From Serinicoccus marinus DSM 15273 (lineage in GTDB: Bacteria > Actinomycetota > Actinomycetes > Actinomycetales > Dermatophilaceae), in NCBI RefSeq assembly GCF_008386315.1, contig NZ_CP043808.1, positions 558,001-622,000 on the forward strand: a stretch of 64,000 nt of DNA, read 5' to 3'. Shown here one piece after another: positions 17,331-26,038 of this stretch. Every line of letters starts with the position of its first letter. Position 1 is the stretch's first letter. A program made the position numbers and the translations under genes. The notes under the pieces are model-generated. The model did not search any database. It had not been told where the DNA came from and was given only the letters and a program-made list of their open reading frames with translations.

Positions 17331-20052
17331 TCAGGCGCCCTCGAAGAGGCGGGCGACGACCCGCTCGGCGCTGTGCCCGTCGTCGAGGTGGTTGAAGCGC
17401 TCGACCCACCGGGCGTAGCGCTCGGCATACCGGTGCGTGTCGTCCATCTCCCGGAGCGCCGTCACCACCTCCTCCTGGGTGGCCACGACCGGGCCCGGTG
17501 CCTCCTCGCCGAGGTCGAAGTAGACCCCGCGGACGTCGTCGCGGTACTCGTCCAGGTCGGGGACGTAGAAGATCATCGGGCGCCGGGTGACGGAGTAGTC
17601 GAACATCACCGAGGAGTAGTCGGTGATGAGCGCGTCGGCCGCCAGGAACAGCTCGGTGATGTGCGGGTAGGTCGTCACGTCGACGACGCCGGGCAGGTCC
17701 ACGCTGCGGCCGTGGCCGACGGTGCGGGAGTGGCCGCGCAGCAGGACGACGTAGTCGTCGCCGAGATCGGCGGTGAGCCGCTCCAGGTCGAGGAAGACCA
17801 CCATGCCCGCGGCGTTGTCCCGCCAGGTGGGGGCGTAGAGCACGGCCTTCTGGTCGGGTCGGATGCCGAGGCGCTCGCGGATCTGCTCCCCGGACCCCCC
17901 GGCGAGGGCGTCGTTGCGGGGGTAGCCCTCCTCGTAGAAGACGCCCTCCCAGGCGTAGGCGCTGCGGAAGATCTCGGTGCTGTGGTGGTTCTGGCTGAGC
18001 AGGACGTCCCACTTGTCCCGCTCGCGGACCAGGGCTTCCCGGGTCGATGCGTCGGCGTTCGGGCGGTCCAGGCCGATGCGCTTGAACATCGACCCGTGCC
18101 ACGTCTGCAGCACCGTCTGGAAGGGCTGCGGGGTGAACCGGCGGCGCAGCCAGTCGTTGGCGATGACGAACCGCGAGCGGGCCCGCGCGTCGAACCAGGC
18201 CTGGGTGCCCTCGACCACGGCGACCGCGCCCTCGGGGACGGGCACCGACAGGTCCGTCACGCCCCAGTAGCGCACCCAGTCCGGGTGCTCGCGCGCGATG
18301 ACCGCGTCCAGGGCGTGGGGGTTGCAGGTGGCCAGGCGGCCGTAGAACGACTCGAGGTAGACCGAGCGCTGCGGCTCGTGCGGACCGGCGAGGTAGGCCG
18401 CGTCCATCCGGCGCTGGTGGAACGACCCCAACTCGTCGGCGGCGCGGGTCAGGCCGACGCGCAGCCGCAGCGAGCGCCCCTTGCCGATCTCCCACCGCAG
18501 CCGCGCCTGCTCGACCGGCAGCTTCTGCGGGGTGCGCGCGACCACGTCGGGGGCGGCCATGACCCGCACGGAGCCGCCCGAGGAGTCTCGTCCCAGCAGG
18601 GCGTAGCTGCCGGTGCGCGGCAGCCGGGCAGGGCCGCCCCATCGTGGCTGCAGCAGGTCGACCCCGGCCTCCCAGGTCCCGTCCGGGCGCAGCTCCACGG
18701 CCGCGGGCAGCACCTGGCGCCGGCCGGCGAAGGTCAGGTCCAGGTGCTCCAACTCCCCGCCCCAGGTGCCCCGCAGGCGCACTCGCGGTGCCTCGCCGGG
18801 CTCGATCTCGGTCCCGGTGACGACGAGGTGGGACCGCGGGTCGGCGAGGTAGAGCGCGCCGCCCGAGCCCGCGTAGGCGAGCAGGCCGGACCCACGGGCC
18901 TGCACAGGCATCTCCTGGTCCAGCGCGGTGGCGACGACGTGCTCGGTGCCGTGCGTGTCGACGACGACCACCCGGTAGGTCTGGGCGACGCCACGCTGCC
19001 CCTCCCGGGCGTCGTCCGGTCCCGCCGCGGTCGTCGTGTCGGACTGCTCCGAGCCGGCCTCCTCCGCGGCGGCCTCGGAGCCGTCCTCCTCGGCTGCCGC
19101 CCTCGGGCCGGGGGCCTGGGAGTCTAGCGCACCCTCCTCCGTCTCCGGGGCGAGCAGATCGGCCTCAGTCGGGAGGACCACCCAGGTCTCGGGCACCTTC
19201 GCGCGCAGCCGGAGCACCCCGTCGTCCCGCCGGTCCACGTCGACCGGGCGCCGGGCATACCGGGAGACGAGCTCGACCCGCTCCGCCCTGATGCCGCGCA
19301 GCTCCACCTCGGCCCGGACCTCGCGCCCGTCGATGCCGACCTCTCGGGCGAGTGCCGGCGGCACCACCCGGGCGAAGAACAGTCCGCGCCACCGGACCCA
19401 CCTCGGCACCACCTGGACGCCACCGGGGAAGGTGCGCGCGCCGAGCATCAGGGCCGAGCTGGCGCGGTGGCGGTACTTCAGCGTGCCTGACGCGGTGCGG
19501 CCGTCCGCACCGGTGACCCGGACGTGGACCTGCCACGGGCGCGGGTCCTCGTCGGCGAGGACGGCGGCGAGGTCGACGCGGGCCACGAAGGCGGTGTTGG
19601 CGTAGTCGAACTCGCCCTGGGTGGCGAAGGCGTTGACCTCCATCTCGTGCACGGACGTGACGTCGGCGCGCACCCGCAGGCGCGTCCCTCCGCGCCGCGC
19701 GACGACGACCTCGACCGGGGCGGGGAGGTATGTCCCGTAGCCGCGCTCGTAGGCCCAGCCGCGGATCTCGTAGCTGGTGCCGTCCAGCCAGCGTGCGCCC
19801 CACAGGGTCGCGACCCACCCCACCTGACGGTGGGTGCGGTGTTGACGGCTGCCCGGGCCCCTGCCGCCCCAGCACGTAGGCCCGCTGCAGCAGCTCGCTG
19901 TCCGCGGAGCGGGCGCGGGTCAGCTGCCGCCGCAGGAGACGCCGGGCGCGACGCTCGGTCTGCGTCCTGGCCCGCAGCGCGGTCGCGCGGGCGCGCTCGA
20001 GCGGCGAGGGCGCGGCGGCTCCTGGTCGGGCCCGACCGGGCGCAGCGCCATC
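17331..20052 (-). CDS. TagF-like CDP-glycerol glycerophosphotransferase, two frameshifts
   Basis: A predicted peripheral membrane polymerase of about 907 residues that adds poly(glycerol phosphate)-type units to a wall teichoic acid or related polymer. The C-terminal third shows the family core: QTWHGSMFKRIGLDRPN, LLSQNHHSTEIFRSAY, VLYAPTWRDNAAGM and ALITDYSSVMFDYSVTRRP. The N-terminal 550 residues hold beta-rich repeats and an acidic low-complexity linker. The gene starts at ATG 20052, overlapping the TagD-fusion stop (TGATG). Its frame shifts near 20020 (one base short) and 19855 (one base extra in a GGGG run). Correcting both joins a basic amphipathic N terminus (LERARATALRARTQTERRAR) to the rest. 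Confidence 0.86.
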
Positions 20053-21383
20053 AGGTGAGGACCTGGGCGTCGGTGCGCGCACGCTCGATGACGTCGGCGA
20101 TGGCGACCGACTCGGCGGCCCGCAGCTTGTAGGACTCGGAGGTCTCGTTGCGGATCAGCCAGGCGAACTCGGCCAGCTCGTAGCGCAGCCCGTCGCCGTC
20201 GAACTTGTAGTAGTACTTCTTGTTGTCCGGCTTCCTCGAAGCGGGCCTCGAAGTACTCCGTCTTCCACCAGGGTGCCGGGACGTAGAGGTAGCCGGCGCT
20301 GCCCGCGACGACGAGGTCACCCTCGGCCTTGACCCCCAGCCCGGTCCGGGCGGTGGCCTCCCCGTGCCGGAAGGTCACGTCGATCTTGGAGTAGACCTCG
20401 ACCGGGGACTCCTCCGGCTGCAGCGAGGTGGTGCGCACGTCGGCGATCTCGGTCCCGAGCAGCTTGACGACGGCGACGAGCGGATAGCTGGCAAGCTCGG
20501 AGATGCTGCCGCCCGCCGGGGCCTGGAGCTCCCGGCCCTCGTCGACGAGCTTGGTGAAGGTCGCATCGACCGAGCGCACCTGGCCGATCGCGCCGCTGCG
20601 GGCCAGCGCCACCATGCGCTGGAAGCCGGGGGCGAAGGCGGTCTTGATCGCCTCCATGAGCACGACGCCGCGCTCCTTCGCCCGGGCGAAGAGCTCCTCG
20701 GTCTCGGCGCGGGTGAGCGTCATCGGCTTCTCGCACAGCACGTGCACGCCGGCGTCCAGCGCGCGGCGGGTGAAGTCGGCGTGGGTGTCGTGCGGGGTGG
20801 CGACGTAGACCGCGTCGACCGCCTCGAGCAGCGTGTCGTAGTCCTCCACGGCACGGTTGAGCTCGTGCTCGGCGGCGAAGTCCTGCGCCGTGCTGTGCGT
20901 CCGGTTGTGCACCGCCTCGACGCTGACGCCGCTGACGAAGCGAGCCTCCTGCACGAAGCGGTGCGCGATCCGGCCCGCCCCGACGACCCCGACCTTGATG
21001 ACCCCCGCCTCGTTGCGCAGCTGGGTGCTGGAGACCCCCTTGGTCCGCTCGAGGTAGACGACGTCGCAGTAGTCCCGCAGGTAGTCGAAGCGCCCCAGCC
21101 AGTCCGAGCCGATCGCGAAGACGTCGACCTGGTGCTTCTGGATGTCCTGGACCTTCTGGCCCTCGTACTCCTCGATGATGATCTTGTCGGCGAGGCCGCT
21201 GTCCTCGACGTTCTTGATCCGCGTCATCAGGCTCTGCTGCACGTTGAGCTTGCCCCGGGCGTCGTCGTAGTTCTCCGTCGTCACGCCGACGATGAGGTAG
21301 TCCCCGAGCGCCTTGGCGCGCTCCAGCAGGCGACGGTGCCCCTCGTGGAACAGGTCGTAGGTGCCGTAGGTGATGACACGCAC
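20051..21383 (-). CDS. bifunctional TagD-like cytidylyltransferase / Gfo-Idh-MocA oxidoreductase, one frameshift
   Basis: Fusion of about 444 residues. Residues 1-130 are a nucleotidyltransferase of the glycerol-3-phosphate cytidylyltransferase type: TYGTYDLFHEGHRRLLERAK (HxGH motif) and GVSSTQLR (an ISSTxxR-like motif). From residue 131 an oxidoreductase follows: KVGVVGAGRIAHRFVQEA (Rossmann loop), VATPHDTHADF and the Gfo/Idh hallmark CEKPMTLT. The GTG start at 21383 follows GAGGAGG. The frame shifts near 20236 (one extra G); corrected, it continues FEKPDNKKYYYKFDGDGLRY to the stop at 20051. It probably makes an activated alditol phosphate for the TagF-like enzyme; the substrate of the oxidoreductase half is unknown. 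Confidence 0.87.
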
Positions 21384-21410
21384 TCTCGGTTGCCTCCTCG
21401 TGGTGGACTC

Positions 21411-23116
21411 ATGCGAGTATGCCTGGTGATGGCGAGGAGACTGAGATCCACGCCGCGCCGGGTGCTCGACCGGCTGCGGCGGTCCGGGCGTCCGGACCGG
21501 GTCGGGGGCGAGGACCCGTCGCAGGCCCCCCGGCCCGTCGTCCGCCGCGACCCGGTCCCCGAGCTCGCACCGCCGCCGGACGTCCAGCACGTCGTGCTCG
21601 TCGAGGGCATCCCCATGGAGTTCGGAGGGCGCACCGCCTCGATCCTGGCCAAGTGCCGCACCCTCTACGAGCAGGGCGGGCTCCGCTCCGTCGTGCTCGT
21701 GCGTAACCACTCCCACACGCTGCCCCGGGCGATCGAGGGGATGCGTCGCCGCGGGCAGCTGGGCGAGGGCGTGGAGGTGCGCTGGCTGATGGACGCCTAC
21801 CCCGACGGCACCGAGGCGGCCCGCCGGTGGCCGTGACCCAGGAGGCCGAGGACGGCCTGGAGGCCGCGGGTTGGCGCAGACGGGGCCGCTGGTGGGTGCG
21901 TGGCGCCGCCGTTGGACAGGTGCGGCGCCGGTACCACGAGGGGGCCCTGGAGATGGAGGAGCAGCTCGACCCCGACGGGCACCGGCTGAGCCGCTCCGAG
22001 TACGACGTCGAGGGTCGGCTGCGTCGCTCGCTCGTCTGGGAGGGCGGGGAGCACCACCCACGTCGGCAGGTCTATCACCGTCGCAACGGCCGACCGATGT
22101 ATGCCGTGATCCTCGCTCCTCGTGAGGATCACCAGCGCCGCTCCCGGGAGGAGTCGGTCACCTTCTTCGACGAGGACGGCGAGGTCGAGGGTGTGCACGA
22201 CGGCTCGCTCACCCCGGTGGTCCACCGTGCCCTGGACGCGCTGACAGGAGGGCGGCCGACGATCCTGGCGGTCGAGGCGCGTCAGGCGGACCCGGACGCC
22301 CTCACCTATCGCCGCGAGCACGTCCGCACGTGCTACGTGGCGCACAACTCGCACCTCCAGGCTCCCGACAGCGAGGTGGACGAGGTGCGGGGGTCGTTCC
22401 GGCGGCTGTTCCGGCGCCTCGACCCGTCGTCGGCCATGGTGTTCCTCACCGACAGCCAGCGCGCCGACGCCGAGGCGCTGCTCGGTCGACGCGACAACTT
22501 CTGGGTCATCCCGCACGCCGCTCCGGCGGCGAGCTCCCACGCCGAGGTCGAGCGGGAGCCGGGGCTGGTCATCATGATGGGCCGGCTGGCCCCGCAGAAG
22601 AGGACCGACCACGGGATCCGTGCCTTCGCCTCGGTCGTCGATCAGGTTCCCGGCGCGCGGATGGAGATCTTCGGGGAGGGCGCGAGGCGACAGGAGCTGC
22701 AGCGGCTGATCGCCGAGCTCGGTCTGCAGGACGCCGTGAGCCTGCGCGGCTTCACCACCGAGCCCGGCCGGGAGTACCGCCGAGCCGCACTCTGCCTGCA
22801 GTCCAGCCGGTTCGAGGGCGCCCCCATGGTCTTCGTCGAGGCCTTGCGTCAGGGGTGCCCCATCGTGAGCTACGACATCCGCTACGGGCCTGCTGACATC
22901 GTGGACCACGGGGTCAACGGCTTCCTGGTCCCGGACGAGGACATCCAGGGCCTGGCCGACCGCACCTCGCAGGTCCTGCGCGACCCGGAGCTGGCCGCCT
23001 CGCTGCGCGCCGGGTGCGCGGGGGTGGACGAACGCTTCGGCCAGCAGGCCTTCGCGGCACGGTGGTTCGCGCTGTTCCGGGCGTTGGCGGCCGAGCTTCC
23101 CTCGACCCAGGGCTGA
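21411..23116 (+). CDS. TagE-like GT4 glycosyltransferase (paralogue 1), one frameshift
   Basis: GT-B glycosyltransferase resembling poly(glycerol-phosphate) alpha-glucosyltransferases, which decorate teichoic acid. The N-terminal domain has VEGIPMEFGGRTASILAKCR. The middle shows TagE-type strand repeats (QVYHRRNGRPMYAVI). The C-terminal GT4 domain has VIMMGRLAPQKRTDHGIRAF, EGAPMVFVEALRQGCPIVSY and DHGVNGFLV. One C seems missing near 21824; restored, it reads EAARPVAVTQEAEDGLEAAG. The true start is uncertain: ATG at 21411 or 21429. The first lies only 27 bases from the divergent TagD-fusion start, leaving no room for separate promoters. It is closely related to the gene at 24284. Confidence 0.85.
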
Positions 23117-23157
23117 CCTGCCCGGCCCCGGGTTGGGCCGTGCCTGGCGGTGTTGGA

Positions 23158-24234
23158 TCAGGGGCGTTCGAGGGCCGTCCTGAGGCGTCGCCGCAACGGC
23201 TCGTGGACCGGCTGCTCGATGCACCGGTGGATGAGCCAGGCGAGCAGGAACGACAGTGCCGTGGCGAGTGCCAGGACGACGTAGCTGTTCACGTGCCCCG
23301 ACAGGTTCTCGATGACGAAGAAGCCGAACTGCCCGTGGACGAGGTAGAGGGGGTAGGTGAGCGCACCGGCCAGTGTGAGCCACGGCTGGTCGACGCGGGC
23401 CAGTGGTCCGACGGAGCAGGCATACACCGCCGCGAACATCAGGACGACGAGCAGTGACACCACGGGGGTCGAGATCGCCACCTCGCTGTGGACGACGGCT
23501 CGCTCCGCGGCGAAGACTGTGGCCTGCCGTATGCACAGGACCACGTTGAGTCCCAGGCCGAGCAGCACCAGCAGGTCCGGCCCCTCCCGGTGCAGGAGGT
23601 AGAGCAGCATCCCGCCGGCGAAGTACGGCGCCCAGCTGGGGATGAGCAGGGAGGACAGGAGGCCCGCCTCGGTGGCCCGGGTCAGCTCGGCGAGGACCGG
23701 CCACAGCAGGGCGTAGGCGATCGCCCGCTGCCGGGTGACCCCGCCCAGGGCGATGAGCACCCCGATGAGCAGGTAGAACTTCAGTTCCACCCACAGCGTC
23801 CAGAAGGCGCCCTGCACACTCCCGATGTCCCACGCTTCCTGGAGCATGGTGAGGTTGACCAGCGCTTCGACCGGTTCCACCTGGCGGCCGCCTTCCCAGA
23901 AGGTCTGGAGTGCCACCGTGAGCAGCACGGCGGCCCAGTACGCGGGGTACAACCGGGAGATCCGGGAGGCGACGAAGCCCGGCAGTGCCCGCCCGTACGC
24001 GGTCATCAGGATGACGAAGCCGGAGATGACGAAGAAGAGCTCGACCCCGAGGTAGCCGTAGCGGGTGACGACGCTCGCCGCCGGGAACTCCTCCCCGGCG
24101 GCGTTGCCCCAGAACTCCTGGTCGATCGCGGTGTAGTGGTAGGCCAGGACGGCGACCGCGGCCAGGAGGCGCAGGCCGTCCAGCGCGGCCAGCCGCGGTC
24201 GCGACGGCGGTGGGGTGGTCTGCTCGGCGGGCAC
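23158..24234 (-). CDS. acyltransferase 3 family membrane protein (OafA-like)
   Basis: Multi-pass O-acyltransferase of about 358 residues that probably O-acetylates a surface glycan. The opening RLAALDGLRLLAAVAVLAYH contains the conserved His after the first helix. YLGVELFFVISGFVILMTAY and RISRLYPAYWAAVLLTV are family motifs, and about ten membrane helices follow. GTG at 24234 has GAGGA upstream and gives a normal N terminus. An ATG at 24285 would overlap the start of the divergent glycosyltransferase. It sits between two related TagE-like genes but on the opposite strand. Confidence 0.87.
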   Translation of the reverse strand: MPAEQTTPPPSRPRLAALDGLRLLAAVAVLAYHYTAIDQEFWGNAAGEEFPAASVVTRYGYLGVELFFVISGFVILMTAYGRALPGFVASRISRLYPAYWAAVLLTVALQTFWEGGRQVEPVEALVNLTMLQEAWDIGSVQGAFWTLWVELKFYLLIGVLIALGGVTRQRAIAYALLWPVLAELTRATEAGLLSSLLIPSWAPYFAGGMLLYLLHREGPDLLVLLGLGLNVVLCIRQATVFAAERAVVHSEVAISTPVVSLLVVLMFAAVYACSVGPLARVDQPWLTLAGALTYPLYLVHGQFGFFVIENLSGHVNSYVVLALATALSFLLAWLIHRCIEQPVHEPLRRRLRTALERP

Positions 24235-24283
24235 GCGACGTCCTCGGTGGAGAGCGATGGGGAGGATGGCAAGATCGTGCGCC

Positions 24284-26038
24284 ATGGTAGACGCGGTGGT
24301 GCGAGTGGCGCGGCGAGCGAGGCGGTCGTGGCGAAGGGCGACCTCGGGTCGAACCGGTCGGCCGACGGCTCCGGCGACGGCGTCCGTGCCCGTCGAGCCG
24401 GAGCGCGCAGAGCACCAGGCCGTGCCGGTGCGGCACGACCCCGTCCCTGAGCTGGGGCCACCGCCGGACGTGCTGCACGTCGTCGTGGTCGAGGGCATCC
24501 CGGTCGACTACGGCGGCCGCACCGCCTCGATCCTGGCCCGGTGCCGCAGCCTGGCCGAGACCGGGGGGGTCGAGTCCGTGGTGATGGTCCGCAACCACTC
24601 CACCAACCTGCTGTCGGCGATCGCCAACATGGAGCGCCGGGGCCACCTGGTGCCGGGCGTGCGGGTCCTCGCCGTCACCGACGCCTTCCCGGACCCGACC
24701 GCGCCCGGGCCGCCCGATCCGCGCACGCTGGAACCGGTCGACGGCCTGGAGGACGAGGGCTGGAGCAGTGTCGGGCGCGGCCCGGACGAGGTGTGCCGCT
24801 ACGAGCAGGGTCGGCTCGTCGCACGGCGACGCTACCGCGAGGAGCAGCTGGTCCTGGAGGATCGTCTCGACGCGGTCGGTGAGCGGTGTCGTCGGGAGGA
24901 GTTCGCCCCGGACGGGCGTCTCGTGCGCACCATCTTCGGCGACGACCGCCCCGGTCGCCGCCAGCAGCACGTTGCCCTCCGCCGCAACGGACAACCGATG
25001 TTCGCTCGCGTCTTCACCCGTTCGGACGCGCCGCGAGGGTGGCCCACGGAGCTCGGCACCACGATCTTCGACGAGCAGGGGAGGCCCACATCCGTCCACG
25101 GCGGCTTCGAGGAGGTGCTGCACCAGGCGCTGGACGCCGTCATCGGGGGCCGCCGGGCCGTGGTCGTGGTGGAGGCACGCGCCCTCGACCGGGAGATGGC
25201 CGGCTATCGGCGCCCCCACGTCGACACCTGCTTCGTCGTGCACAGCTCGCACCTGGAGCCGCCGGGGGAGGACCTGAGGGCCCTCCGCCCGGGGTTCGGC
25301 CGGCTGCTCCGGGAGCTGGGTCAGCACTCGCCGGTCGTCTTCCTCACCGAGCGGCAGCGGGCCGAGGCGGAGGCGACCGTCGGGGAGAACCCGCTGTTCC
25401 GCGTCATCCCGCACGCCGGGCCGGCCCCGCAGGGCCGCTCCCGGGACGACGACCGCGACCCTGACCTGGTGGTGATGATGGGTCGGCTGGTCGACGTCAA
25501 GCGGACCTCGCACGGCATCAAGGCCTTCGCGCGCGTGCTCGAGGAGCGGCCGCAGGCACGCCTCGAGATCTACGGCGACGGGCCCAACCGGGCGGGCCTG
25601 ATGCGGCTCATCTCACGGCTCGGGGTGCAGGACTCGGTGCGGCTCGCGGGCTTCACCACCGACCCTGGTGCGGTCTTCCGCCGTGCCTCGCTGTGCCTGC
25701 TGACGAGCAAGTACGAGGGTGCGCCCATGATGCTTGTCGAGGCCATGACCCACGGCTGCCCGGCCATCGCCTACGACGTCCGCTACGGACCTTCGGACAT
25801 GATCGAGGACGGGGTGAACGGCTACGTCGTGGCCCCGGGAGACATCGTCGCGCTCGCCGAGGCTACGCTGCGGGTGCTCCAGGACCCGCAGCTCGCCGCA
25901 CGACTGCGTGAGGGGTGCACCACCGTGCAGGAGCGCTTCGGGCAGGACGCGTTCGTGGCCCGGTGGTTCGGCCTGTTCCACGAGCTGGCCGACGGATCCC
26001 CCCCGACCAAGGAGAAGACCTCTGATGAGTCTGCGTAA
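24284..26038 (+). CDS. TagE-like GT4 glycosyltransferase (paralogue 2)
   Basis: A 584-residue intact relative of the gene at 21411. Shared blocks include DPVPELGPPPDVLHVVVVEG, the GGRTASILARCR loop, the middle repeats (QHVALRRNGQPMFARVF) and the GT4 domain (LVVMMGRLVDVKRTSHGIKA, YEGAPMMLVEAMTHGCPAIA, EDGVNGYVV). A role in glycosylating a poly(alditol phosphate) chain is inferred from the TagE resemblance and the TagD and TagF-like neighbours. The start is not firm: ATG 24284 lacks a close ribosome site. The stop overlaps the start of the next gene, so the two are translationally linked. Confidence 0.88.
   Translation: MVDAVVRVARRARRSWRRATSGRTGRPTAPATASVPVEPERAEHQAVPVRHDPVPELGPPPDVLHVVVVEGIPVDYGGRTASILARCRSLAETGGVESVVMVRNHSTNLLSAIANMERRGHLVPGVRVLAVTDAFPDPTAPGPPDPRTLEPVDGLEDEGWSSVGRGPDEVCRYEQGRLVARRRYREEQLVLEDRLDAVGERCRREEFAPDGRLVRTIFGDDRPGRRQQHVALRRNGQPMFARVFTRSDAPRGWPTELGTTIFDEQGRPTSVHGGFEEVLHQALDAVIGGRRAVVVVEARALDREMAGYRRPHVDTCFVVHSSHLEPPGEDLRALRPGFGRLLRELGQHSPVVFLTERQRAEAEATVGENPLFRVIPHAGPAPQGRSRDDDRDPDLVVMMGRLVDVKRTSHGIKAFARVLEERPQARLEIYGDGPNRAGLMRLISRLGVQDSVRLAGFTTDPGAVFRRASLCLLTSKYEGAPMMLVEAMTHGCPAIAYDVRYGPSDMIEDGVNGYVVAPGDIVALAEATLRVLQDPQLAARLREGCTTVQERFGQDAFVARWFGLFHELADGSPPTKEKTSDESA

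Noticed and set aside
21797..25513. A 1238-codon open frame on the minus strand opposite the TagE-like genes
   Set aside because: High GC removes stop codons from the antisense frame. The translation is low-complexity and lacks family motifs except where it briefly coincides with the acyltransferase region, while the plus-strand frames carry clear glycosyltransferase signatures.
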